DNA of 24,976 bases, taken from RGIG1681 sp045657465 (GTDB lineage Bacteria > Bacillota > Clostridia > Christensenellales > UBA1242). Below, piece by piece: positions 6,795-13,405 of this stretch (within the stretch, counting starts at the first letter, position 1; each line of letters starts with the position of its first letter). Position numbers and translations under genes: made by a program. The stretch covers positions 1-24,976 of the forward strand of contig JAZOTD010000004.1 in the NCBI GenBank assembly GCA_045657465.1, in the 5' to 3' direction. A model generated the notes under the pieces. The model was not told the origin of the DNA. It saw nothing but the letters and a program-made list of their open reading frames with translations, and did no database searches.

Positions 6795-8863
6795 TCTTTC
6801 TTTCTATCGCCAATAATTTTATCAGCAATATTTCTTGGAACTTCAGCATATTTGCAAGGTTCCATAGATGAGTCACCACGTCCTTGAGTGAGTGATCTCA
6901 AATCAGTAACGTAACCAGACATTTCTGCAAGTGGAACTTCAGCCTCAACGGTTTGGTTTCCATTCTTAAGTGTTGTGCCGATAACGTTTCCACGTCTACG
7001 TGAAAGGTCACCAAGAACATCACCAAGATATTTATCTGGAACTTGAACTTCTACCTTCATGATAGGTTCAAGAATTACTGAATTACCTCTCTTGAATGCA
7101 TCTTTGAATGCCATAGAACCAGCAATCATAAATGCAGCTTCTGAAGAGTCAACGTCGTGGTAAGAACCATCGACAACAGTTGCTTTGAAGTCAACTGTTG
7201 GGTAACCTGCAAGCACACCTGCTTGAGCAGCTTCTTTGATACCCTTGTCAACTGCAGGAATATATTCTTTTGGAATAGATCCACCAACAGTTGCGTCAAC
7301 AAACTTGTAACCTTCGCCTGGTTCAAGACCTTCGAATTTAACAACGCAGTGACCGTATTGACCTTTACCACCAGATTGTTTGATGTATTTGCCGACAGCT
7401 TCAATAGAACCACGAAGTGTTTCTTTGTAAGCAACTTGAGGAGCACCTACGTTTGTTTCAACGTTGTATTCTCTCTTCAAACGGTCAACCATAATGTTAA
7501 GGTGAAGTTCACCCATACCAGCGATGATTGTTTGTCCTGTTTCTCTGTTTGTGCTAAATCTAAAGCTTGGGTCTTCACCAGCAAGTTTTAAAAGTGCATT
7601 TGTCATTTTTTCTTGGTCACCCTTGCCCTTTGGTTCGATAGCCATCGAAATAACTGGGTCTGGATAATCCATGTTTTCAAGCATAACTGGTGTGCCTTCA
7701 TCACAAAGTGTGTCACCAGTTGCAGTGTTCTTAAGACCGATGATGGCAACGATGTCACCAGCATAAGCTTCAGAAATTTCTGATCTTGAATTTGAGTGCA
7801 TTCTAACCAAACGGCTGATTCTTTCTTTTTCACCTGTGGTTGTGTTCAAAACATATGAACCTGATTTGAGACAACCAGAATAGATTCTGTAGAAAGTAAG
7901 TCTACCAAATTGGTCAGTAGCAATTTTGAATGCAAGACCTGCAAGTGGAGCCTTGTCATCAGTTTTACATTCAATTGGGTTGCCTTTCATATCGGTTCCA
8001 GCCATAGGTGGAATGTCGATAGGACTTGGCAAATAGTGAATAACAGCATCAAGAAGTTCTTGAATACCTTTGTTTTTGTAAGATGAACCACAAAGAACTG
8101 GGAGCATCTTTAATTCACATGTAGATTGTCTAATTGCTTTTCTAATTTCTTCAACTGAAAGTTCTTCACCACCGAAGAATTTTTCAAGAAGAGTGTCATC
8201 AGTTTCAGCAACAGCTTCGATGAGTTTTTGTCTGTATTCTTCTGCAATATCTTTCATATCAGCAGGGATGTCAACGATATCAAAAACTTTTCCTTCGTCA
8301 TCTCTGTAATAGATTGCACGCATTTGAACAAGATCAATAACACCTTCGAATGTGTCTTCCTTTCCGATAGGAAGTTCAACTGGAATAGCGTTAGCACCAA
8401 GCATTTCTCTCATTTGGTCAACAGCGTAGAAGAAGTCAGCACCAAGAGTGTCCATCTTATTAACATAAGCGATTCTTGGAACACCATACTTGTTAGCTTG
8501 ATTCCAAACTTTGATTGATTGAGCTTGAACGCCTTCTTTTGCGGTGAAAACTTCAACGGCACCGTCAAGTACACGAAGAGAACGTTCAACTTCCATTGTA
8601 AAGTCAACGTGTCCTGGAGTGTCGATCAAGTTGATTTGATGTTCCTTCCAAATACATGTTGTTGCAGCAGAAGTGATTGTGATACCTCTTTCTTGTTCTT
8701 GTGCCATCCAGTCCATGGTAGCGCCGCCATCATGAACTTCACCGATTTTATGAGTTTTTCCTGTATAGAACAAAATTCTTTCACTGGTTGTTGTTTTTCC
8801 GGCGTCGATGTGAGCCATAATACCAATGTTACGAATTTTGTCTAAAGCATATTCTCTAGGCAT
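6791..8863 (-). CDS. fusA: Elongation factor G
   Basis: This translocation GTPase is 690 residues, normal for bacterial EF-G. G1 is AHIDAGKT (17-24), G2 lies in QERGITI (57-63), G3 is DTPGH (81-85) and G4 is NKMD (135-138). The later domains include the domain IV segment GGSIPKEYIPAVDKGIKEAA and the C-terminal RRRGNVIGTT. The ATG (8863-8861) has AGGAG at 11 nt, a slightly long spacing. The gene sits between rpsG (152 bp upstream) and tuf. Its leader contains its own promoter and hairpin, so it can be expressed independently of rpsL-rpsG. No truncation or frameshift. Confidence 0.98.
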   Translation of the reverse strand: MPREYALDKIRNIGIMAHIDAGKTTTSERILFYTGKTHKIGEVHDGGATMDWMAQEQERGITITSAATTCIWKEHQINLIDTPGHVDFTMEVERSLRVLDGAVEVFTAKEGVQAQSIKVWNQANKYGVPRIAYVNKMDTLGADFFYAVDQMREMLGANAIPVELPIGKEDTFEGVIDLVQMRAIYYRDDEGKVFDIVDIPADMKDIAEEYRQKLIEAVAETDDTLLEKFFGGEELSVEEIRKAIRQSTCELKMLPVLCGSSYKNKGIQELLDAVIHYLPSPIDIPPMAGTDMKGNPIECKTDDKAPLAGLAFKIATDQFGRLTFYRIYSGCLKSGSYVLNTTTGEKERISRLVRMHSNSRSEISEAYAGDIVAIIGLKNTATGDTLCDEGTPVMLENMDYPDPVISMAIEPKGKGDQEKMTNALLKLAGEDPSFRFSTNRETGQTIIAGMGELHLNIMVDRLKREYNVETNVGAPQVAYKETLRGSIEAVGKYIKQSGGKGQYGHCVVKFEGLEPGEGYKFVDATVGGSIPKEYIPAVDKGIKEAAQAGVLAGYPTVDFKATVVDGSYHDVDSSEAAFMIAGSMAFKDAFKRGNSVILEPIMKVEVQVPDKYLGDVLGDLSRRRGNVIGTTLKNGNQTVEAEVPLAEMSGYVTDLRSLTQGRGDSSMEPCKYAEVPRNIADKIIGDRKKD

Positions 8864-8890
8864 AAGTTCTATTTCTCCTGTTTAGTTTAA

Positions 8891-8913
8891 AATTGTTAAA
8901 ATGCTTAACAATT
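8891..8913 (-). promoter_or_regulatory. Hairpin in the fusA leader
   Basis: A perfect 9-bp stem AATTGTTAA/TTAACAATT with a 5-nt loop lies between the internal promoter and the fusA ribosome binding site. It is followed by only four U residues. It could be a stability or control element. Confidence 0.5.
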
Positions 8914-8922
8914 ACAATTTTT

Positions 8923-8951
8923 ATTATACTAGATTTCTTGAAAATTAACAA
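8923..8951 (-). promoter_or_regulatory. Internal promoter for fusA-tuf
   Basis: TTGTTA (8951-8946), 17 bp, perfect TATAAT (8928-8923). It lies between rpsG and fusA and could let the elongation factors be made in excess of S12 and S7. Confidence 0.7.
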
Positions 8952-8986
8952 ATAAATTGATGCTATTTTCAAGTTTATTTTAAACA

Positions 8987-9009
8987 TGATGCAACAATTT
9001 GTCGCATCA
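8987..9009 (-). other. Hairpin after rpsG
   Basis: In minus-strand RNA, UGAUGCGACA pairs with UGUUGCAUCA (10 bp including one G-U pair) around a 3-nt loop, 6 nt after the rpsG stop. No strong U-run follows. It may be a partial terminator or a processing site that separates rpsL-rpsG from fusA-tuf. Confidence 0.5.
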
Positions 9010-9015
9010 AGCTTT

Positions 9016-9486
9016 CTACCAACGGTAAGATGCAAAAGCCTTGTTTGCTTCAGCCATTCTGTGAACGTCTTCTTTCTTTTTAAATGCACTACCAGCGTTG
9101 TTGTATGCATCAACAAGTTCACCAGCAAGTTTTGCAGCCATTGTTCTTTCAGAACGTTGTCTAGCATACAAAACTAACCATCTAATAGCAAGAGTTTGAC
9201 GTCTTTCTGGTCTGATTTCCATTGGAACTTGGTATGTTGAACCACCAACTCTACGAGCTTTAACTTCAAGAACTGGTTTTAAGTTTTCAAGAGCTTTGTT
9301 GAAAACATCGATTGGCTCAGCGTTAAGTTTTTTAGCAGCAGTTTCCATAGCGCCGTAAACAACTTTTTGAGCAATAGATCTTTTTCCATCAAGCATAACT
9401 TGGTTGATAACTTTTGTTACAACTGTTGAGCCATAAACTGGGTCAGCTACGATTTCACGTACTTCAGCTCTGTTTCTTCTTGACAT
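9016..9486 (-). CDS. rpsG: 30S ribosomal protein S7
   Basis: This primary 16S rRNA-binding protein organises the 30S head. The 156-residue length is standard. It starts MSRRNRAEVREIVADPVYGS and ends KAFASYRW, the usual S7 terminus for Gram-positive bacteria, with ARRVGGSTYQVPMEI in the middle. The ATG has AGGAGG 10 nt upstream. It lies 44 bp after rpsL. In Escherichia coli S7 autoregulates the str operon by binding the rpsL-rpsG gap; here that gap is short, and I do not see an obvious copy of that site. Confidence 0.98.
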   Translation of the reverse strand: MSRRNRAEVREIVADPVYGSTVVTKVINQVMLDGKRSIAQKVVYGAMETAAKKLNAEPIDVFNKALENLKPVLEVKARRVGGSTYQVPMEIRPERRQTLAIRWLVLYARQRSERTMAAKLAGELVDAYNNAGSAFKKKEDVHRMAEANKAFASYRW

Positions 9487-9530
9487 AAGAAAATTTCCTC
9501 CTGTTTTATTTTAAATGTTAAATCTTAAAA

Positions 9531-9908
9531 TTATTTAGATTTTTTAGCACCGTATTTACTTCTAGCTTGTTTACGGTTTTGTACACCTGCTGTGTCAAGC
9601 ACGCCACGGATGATGTGATAACGAACACCTGGCAAGTCTTTAACACGGCCACCACGAATGAGAACAACAGAGTGTTCTTGCAAGTTGTGTCCTTCGCCTG
9701 GAATATAAACAGTTCCTTCCATTCTATTTGTAAGTCTAACCCTAGCAATTTTACGCATAGCAGAGTTTGGCTTCTTTGGAGAAGTTGTTGTTACGTTCAA
9801 GCAAACACCACGTTTTTGTGGGCATTGTTCAAGAGCTGGACATTTTGCTTTGCTAACTTGTTTTTCTCTACCTTTACCATGACGGATAATTTGGTTAATG
9901 GTTGGCAT
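9531..9908 (-). CDS. rpsL: 30S ribosomal protein S12
   Basis: S12 sits at the decoding centre and controls accuracy. The open frame extends 41 codons upstream to 10031, but the true start is the ATG at 9908-9906 (MPTINQIIRHGKGREK), preceded by GGAGG. This gives a 125-residue protein. The streptomycin-relevant loops read PKKPNSAMRK and GGRVKDLPGVRYH, i.e. the wild-type-like lysines. The C-terminus is RSKYGAKKSK. It is the first gene of the str operon, with a leader of about 135 nt and a promoter whose -10 box lies in an upstream terminator stem. Confidence 0.98.
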   Translation of the reverse strand: MPTINQIIRHGKGREKQVSKAKCPALEQCPQKRGVCLNVTTTSPKKPNSAMRKIARVRLTNRMEGTVYIPGEGHNLQEHSVVLIRGGRVKDLPGVRYHIIRGVLDTAGVQNRKQARSKYGAKKSK

Positions 9909-9985
9909 AGTATTACCTCCTGTGTAAATTTGGTGAATTTTCTCTAAAAACCCAATCGAGGAAATTCTTGAGCACGTGACCTGAT

Positions 9986-10008
9986 TTATTGCAACACCGA
10001 CGCAATAA
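9986..10008 (-). promoter_or_regulatory. Hairpin in the rpsL leader
   Basis: TTATTGC/GCAATAA, a 7-bp perfect stem with a 9-nt loop, lies directly after the U-run of the upstream terminator and within the str operon leader. Its function is unknown. Confidence 0.5.
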
Positions 10009-10057
10009 AAAAGGGCAGAATGGTCAAACATAAATTTTATGCCCTATCATTCTACCC
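10007..10057 (-). terminator. Terminator that overlaps the str promoter
   Basis: On the minus strand GGGTAGAATG (10057-10048) pairs with CATTCTGCCC (10022-10013), with one G-U pair, and is followed by six U residues (10012-10007). It would end transcripts of the gene at 10107-10721. A competing, smaller stem AGGGCA (10045-10040)/TGCCCT (10017-10012) can form in RNA starting at the embedded promoter. Confidence 0.8.
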
Positions 10058-10077
10058 TAATTTTTGTTATAAGTCAA
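10049..10077 (-). promoter_or_regulatory. Promoter of the str operon
   Basis: TTGACT (10077-10072), 17 bp, TAGAAT (10054-10049). The -10 box lies inside the left arm of the terminator stem, so an RNA started here (near 10042) lacks that arm. Confidence 0.75.
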
Positions 10078-10106
10078 TAAGTTTTCGAAAATATTTAAAT
10101 ATTTTG

Positions 10107-10721
10107 CTATCTCGACATCATGTTAGCATTTACACGCTCTGGAGCTGATTTTGACGCACCTGACATCGCTCTTTGTCTAACACTTTCATTATATCTTTGA
10201 AGCCTGTCATCAAAAAGTGTTTCTTGTGCCATTAACTTTCTTTCAGCCTGCGTGGTTGATAGCGTTACTCTTTCAATTACTGGTTTTAATTTAGATTTTC
10301 TTTCACCAAACCATCCAAACAAGTTAAATGGATTAAATTTAAACCAACCTTTCTTGGTTGCAAGTAAAGTTTTATCTGGTTTAATGTCTACATCATCACC
10401 ATAATAAGCATTGTTAGATAATGCAACATTTCTTTTTTTCAGCTTTTGACCTTGTTGCTTTTCGCGGTTTTTGTCCGCATCTTTTTCACGTTGTTTTTCA
10501 AGTTCTTCTTTAATCATTTTTAAAGTTTCTGTGTCTTGTGGAAATTTCTCTTTGTAGGTTTGATAAAATCTAACTTTTTCTGCATATGTTGGACACAACG
10601 CATTGAAATATCCCCTAGTTATGATTGGCGTTTTTGCCTTATCTTTATCTCTGTGAAATGCGATAACTTTTGCATAAGTCTCTTGCATTTCTCTTTCACG
10701 CTCTTGACTTCTTGCTTCCAT
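10107..10721 (-). CDS. Charged hypothetical protein
   Basis: I do not recognise this 204-residue basic protein. Residues 1-100 are highly charged and helical, rich in Arg, Glu, Lys and Gln (MEARSQEREREMQETYAK...). There is then a short aromatic segment, KKGWFKFNPFNLFGWFGE, at about 125-142, which might bind a membrane surface or a partner. The tail is Arg-rich. The ATG at 10721-10719 is chosen over a GTG at 10730 because AGGAGG sits about 8 nt before it. It has a strong promoter and its own terminator. The charged style is like the 500-residue protein at 3171-4673, but I see no real homology. Confidence 0.8.
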   Translation of the reverse strand: MEARSQEREREMQETYAKVIAFHRDKDKAKTPIITRGYFNALCPTYAEKVRFYQTYKEKFPQDTETLKMIKEELEKQREKDADKNREKQQGQKLKKRNVALSNNAYYGDDVDIKPDKTLLATKKGWFKFNPFNLFGWFGERKSKLKPVIERVTLSTTQAERKLMAQETLFDDRLQRYNESVRQRAMSGASKSAPERVNANMMSR

Positions 10722-10771
10722 TCTGCGCACCTCCTAAAATTTCTTTCAGGTCACATATTTTTAGTTTTTAA

Positions 10772-10800
10772 ATTATAACATAATTTAATAAAAAAGTCAA
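10772..10800 (-). promoter_or_regulatory. Strong promoter
   Basis: TTGACT (10800-10795), 17 bp, TATAAT (10777-10772). It drives the gene at 10107-10721 with a leader of about 45 nt. Confidence 0.8.
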
Positions 10801-10810
10801 TATCTATCAC

Positions 10811-10835
10811 AAAAAAAGACTCCCATCAGGGAGTC
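10811..10835 (-). terminator. Intrinsic terminator
   Basis: GACTCCC/GGGAGTC, 7 bp with a 4-nt loop, then seven U residues on the minus strand. It ends the methyltransferase transcript. Confidence 0.9.
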
Positions 10836-10862
10836 ACTCAGTTTTATAATTTTAAGTTTTAA

Positions 10863-11480
10863 TTATTGCTTCATGAAGACATAATATCTCCAACCTTCAG
10901 CAAAGTCATCAAATTTCCAAGTGTCAACAAGTTTGAGTTTTGGATATGCAAATGCACAAAGTTCAGATGCGTTGTAGTTGTTGAATTGTTTGTCATATGT
11001 GTCACCATCAAGTTGAGCATAGCTTTTTTCATAGTTTTTGCCAGTGCCATCATATGCTGAAATCAACACAAGGCCACCTTTTTTGAGAGCCTTTGCCATA
11101 TTTTCAAAGGTTTTGTGCATGCTTTGAATGTTTACGTGCATGATTGTTGCCAAACATATAATGCCATCAAATGCACCAAGTTTATCAAATGGATCAGTAA
11201 TGCTTCCAACAAAAAACTTGCAAGATGAAACCTGTTCTTTGGCAATTTTGATGAGTTTTTCACTAAGGTCAATACCTGTAACTCTAGCACCCATTTTTGC
11301 AAGAACTTTTGCATCATAACCCGCCCCACAGCCAAGATCTAAAATTCTTGGGTGGCGAGTTCCAACTGCACCATAACAATTGTAGAATTTTTCTAGAATT
11401 AAACTTTGTTTCTTTTCTTTATACCATTCATCAGACCAGCCAGTTGCGGTCTTGTTGTAATAATCTGCTACTGTTTTCAT
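10863..11480 (-). CDS. SAM-dependent class I methyltransferase
   Basis: This 205-residue protein has the Rossmann-type methyltransferase fold. Motif I is ILDLGCGAGYDA (46-57), the acidic residue at the end of strand 2 is D71 in VTGIDLS, and motif IV-like DGIICLATIMHV is at 105-116. KALKKGGLVLISAYDG (130-145) is the usual post-motif strand. There is no extra substrate domain, so the substrate (small molecule, RNA or protein) cannot be told. The ATG has GAGGAG upstream and the gene has its own promoter and terminator, so context gives no partner. Likely cytoplasmic. Confidence 0.9.
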   Translation of the reverse strand: MKTVADYYNKTATGWSDEWYKEKKQSLILEKFYNCYGAVGTRHPRILDLGCGAGYDAKVLAKMGARVTGIDLSEKLIKIAKEQVSSCKFFVGSITDPFDKLGAFDGIICLATIMHVNIQSMHKTFENMAKALKKGGLVLISAYDGTGKNYEKSYAQLDGDTYDKQFNNYNASELCAFAYPKLKLVDTWKFDDFAEGWRYYVFMKQ

Positions 11481-11502
11481 AACAAACTCCTCTTATACAA
11501 AA

Positions 11503-11531
11503 ATTATATATTTTTTTGTGATATTTGGCAA
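11503..11531 (-). promoter_or_regulatory. Promoter of the methyltransferase gene
   Basis: TTGCCA (11531-11526), 17 bp, TATAAT (11508-11503). The leader is under 20 nt. Confidence 0.75.
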
Positions 11532-11572
11532 ATAAATTTTACTGCATTTTTAGACCAGCAATTTTTAAACAT

Positions 11573-11599
11573 AAAAAAAGTTGGCAATTGCCAACTTTT
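11573..11599 (-). terminator. Intrinsic terminator (perfect palindrome)
   Basis: A 24-nt perfect palindrome with arms AAAAGTTGGCAA and TTGCCAACTTTT (11576-11599) continues into U residues on the minus strand. It overlaps the stop codon of the gene at 11598. Confidence 0.85.
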
Positions 11600-12134
11600 A
11601 AATAATCATATCTTGAACTTTTCGATTTTGTTTCATATAACCGATTTTATATTCAATTTTTCTAATTTTTCCAACAATTGGAGCCTCATCAACGCTAAGT
11701 TTACTTTCAATTAATGACAAAATTTTTCTATAATTTGCCTTTGACAATTTATATGTGAAATAATAGCCATGCTTTTCAATATCAACACCAACATATTCTG
11801 CATATTCTTTAAGCAAATAATAAGGTGTCTTGCTTTTATATTCAGCTATGGTGTAGCACAATAAATCAATAACATTTTCAATATTATTTTCGTCTTTCTT
11901 TTTAATTAATTTTTTAATTTTGCGTCTAAGGTTGGTTGGCAAAACGATGATTATTGATTGCAAAATGTTATCAACATCAGCATACATAATATCATTTTTA
12001 ATCTTCAAGATATAAGACATACTCTCAATATCTCTAAGTCTAATCATATATTCATAATTTGTGTAATCATCATCAACACAAACCACTTCAAATCCAACAA
12101 TTAGCGCGAGTTTATGCAAATCAATTTTAGCCAC
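11598..12134 (-). CDS. Hypothetical protein, last gene of HicB-like operon
   Basis: I do not recognise this 178-residue protein. It starts with GTG (12134-12132) after a GGGAG site about 9 nt upstream. The N-terminal part (MAKIDLHKLALIVGFEVVCVDDDYTNYEYMI) is alpha/beta in character; the middle is Lys-rich (RRKIKKLIKKK), and the C-terminus is basic. There is no signal or membrane segment. It is 39 bp downstream of the 197-residue gene and shares its transcript, which ends at the palindrome at 11573-11599. It may bind nucleic acid, given its basic central segment, but this is a guess. Confidence 0.75.
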   Translation of the reverse strand: MAKIDLHKLALIVGFEVVCVDDDYTNYEYMIRLRDIESMSYILKIKNDIMYADVDNILQSIIIVLPTNLRRKIKKLIKKKDENNIENVIDLLCYTIAEYKSKTPYYLLKEYAEYVGVDIEKHGYYFTYKLSKANYRKILSLIESKLSVDEAPIVGKIRKIEYKIGYMKQNRKVQDMII

Positions 12135-12173
12135 TAAAAGTCACTCCCACGTATAAATTTTGTTAATTTATGC

Positions 12174-12767
12174 CTACTGTTCCATCATTGTTTGTTTTTT
12201 TTTAATGTCATCAGGTGTTTCACCTTCTGACTTATTTGAATTTGATTGATTTTCTTTTACTTGCCCATTTGTATACATTTGAACAGCTAAGTCTTTGAAT
12301 TTTTCAAGAGACTCTCTGTATTGTGCATAGTGCATATCTCTTTCTTTCAATGTTTTTTCGATTGCATCAAGTTTTACTTTGAGTTGTGGAACATAAGTTT
12401 TAACTGGTTCACTGTTTAATTGTTCTTTATATCCAGTCATAATTTGTCTCATAGACTCTTGAAGAACTTCTGCATCATCAAGTTTTCCTTCGATAATGCT
12501 AACGCAATCAAAAGAACTTGTTGTGTATTCATTTTCTTTTACTTTAATTAAAAGATTTCCATTGCTTACAGCTTCATTGCCAACATCAAATCCAATTGAA
12601 GAAATGCCATATTCTGCTGGAAAGTTAGCCATAATTACAGGAACATTTTTATTTACACCTCTGTTAAATTCATCCGCATTACCTCTGTTTAAAATAGCCA
12701 ATACTGCGAACTTAATTGAACTTGAAACATCTTCGTTGTTGAAAAAACCTCTCTCAAAATTGCTCAT
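12174..12767 (-). CDS. Hypothetical protein with C-terminal coiled coil
   Basis: This 197-residue protein has an N-terminal globular part (about 1-95, including IKFAVLAILNRGNADEFNRG and EYGISSIGFDVG) and a C-terminal helical region (about 100-170) ending in a hydrophilic Asn/Ser/Lys-rich tail. No known family is visible. The ATG has GAGGAGG upstream, and the start overlaps the stop of the HicB-like gene (TAATG), so translation is coupled. That coupling suggests it works with the HicB-like protein. Confidence 0.75.
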   Translation of the reverse strand: MSNFERGFFNNEDVSSSIKFAVLAILNRGNADEFNRGVNKNVPVIMANFPAEYGISSIGFDVGNEAVSNGNLLIKVKENEYTTSSFDCVSIIEGKLDDAEVLQESMRQIMTGYKEQLNSEPVKTYVPQLKVKLDAIEKTLKERDMHYAQYRESLEKFKDLAVQMYTNGQVKENQSNSNKSEGETPDDIKKKQTMMEQ

Positions 12768-13105
12768 TAGTCATCCTCCTCAGTATATACAAATTCTTTT
12801 AAGAAACTTCTGTCTGCTTCTTCAGTAGGTGTCAAGACAATTGAATCTTCATCAACTTCTGCACAGCCAAGCAAAACAATCTTTTGTGGATTGAGTGCTT
12901 GAATTTCTGCATAAGAAGATTGGGTTGCAATCTTTGCATCATATTTAAGTGAAGATGTTAAGAAAAATTGCAAATAGTCAGTTGCTCTTGAATAAACATC
13001 TTCTACTGAAAAGCCAGATGCCAACAAATTAAGGTCTGGATAAAGCGCTGTGTATAAATCGTTTTCATCTGCGAATAAAACCATTGGATAAATGTATCTT
13101 TTCAT
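12767..13105 (-). CDS. HicB-like protein without partner toxin
   Basis: This 112-residue protein begins MKRYIYPMVLFADENDLYTA, then YPDLNLLASGFSVEDVYSRATDYLQFFL, the strand-strand-helix pattern of HicB antitoxins (family pattern: YPxxF...xxFPDLPGCxTxGxTxEEAxxNAxExL). In HicAB systems HicB neutralises the HicA mRNA interferase. Here no HicA-like (small, GSH-containing) gene is adjacent and no DNA-binding domain is visible, so it is an orphan or a member of a different module. The ATG at 13105-13103 with GAGG 6 nt upstream is preferred to the GTG at 13117. It is the first gene of a three-gene operon. Confidence 0.65.
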   Translation of the reverse strand: MKRYIYPMVLFADENDLYTALYPDLNLLASGFSVEDVYSRATDYLQFFLTSSLKYDAKIATQSSYAEIQALNPQKIVLLGCAEVDEDSIVLTPTEEADRSFLKEFVYTEEDD

Positions 13106-13151
13106 TGTGAACCTCACAGTAAATTATAATTATCTATCATGATTTTATCAC

Positions 13152-13208
13152 CAATAAATTTAAAAGTCCAACAAATTTGAGCAATAATTTAAATACCTAA
13201 ATTTATTG
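13152..13208 (-). promoter_or_regulatory. Inverted repeat in the HicB-like operon leader
   Basis: Perfect 11-bp arms CAATAAATTTA (13152-13162) and TAAATTTATTG (13198-13208) are 35 nt apart. The right arm starts at the predicted 5' end of the transcript, so the RNA end may be paired. Confidence 0.5.
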
Positions 13209-13215
13209 TTGATTT

Positions 13216-13244
13216 ATCATAGCATTTTTTCGACATTTTGTAAA
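13216..13244 (-). promoter_or_regulatory. Promoter of the HicB-like operon
   Basis: TTTACA (13244-13239), 17 bp, TATGAT (13221-13216). The predicted start is near 13209, giving a leader of about 105 nt. This fills most of the 300-base gap between 13106 and 13405, in which I see no gene. Confidence 0.7.
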
Positions 13245-13373
13245 TACCCGCCGGCAAAATTCATGTGAAAAAAACTCACTATTTTAAGGCACATTATAAC
13301 AATTATTTATAAACTATTTTCTTTGCTTAAATTTTCTGCTATGATAAGCTTCCCAATAAAAAAATTGCTAAAT

Positions 13374-13404
13374 AAAAACACCCAAAACTGGGTGTTTTTT
13401 TGTT
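13374..13404 (-). terminator. Intrinsic terminator
   Basis: Stem CACCCA/TGGGTG extended by five A-T pairs (13374-13384 with 13389-13399), loop AAAC, U/A tail. It ends the DUF4097-type gene and may work in both directions. Confidence 0.9.
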
Positions 13405-13405
13405 T

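Noticed and set aside
5518..8863. Plus-strand frames opposite tuf and fusA
   Set aside because: They are antisense shadows of highly conserved genes.
9909..10031. A 41-codon N-terminal extension of S12
   Set aside because: S12 has a fixed length and start (MPTINQ), with GGAGG directly before 9908; the extension reads through the leader hairpins.
13293..13298. A second TATAAT box as an additional promoter for the HicB-like operon
   Set aside because: No -35 box at 16-18 bp; the TTTACA-17-TATGAT promoter is better.
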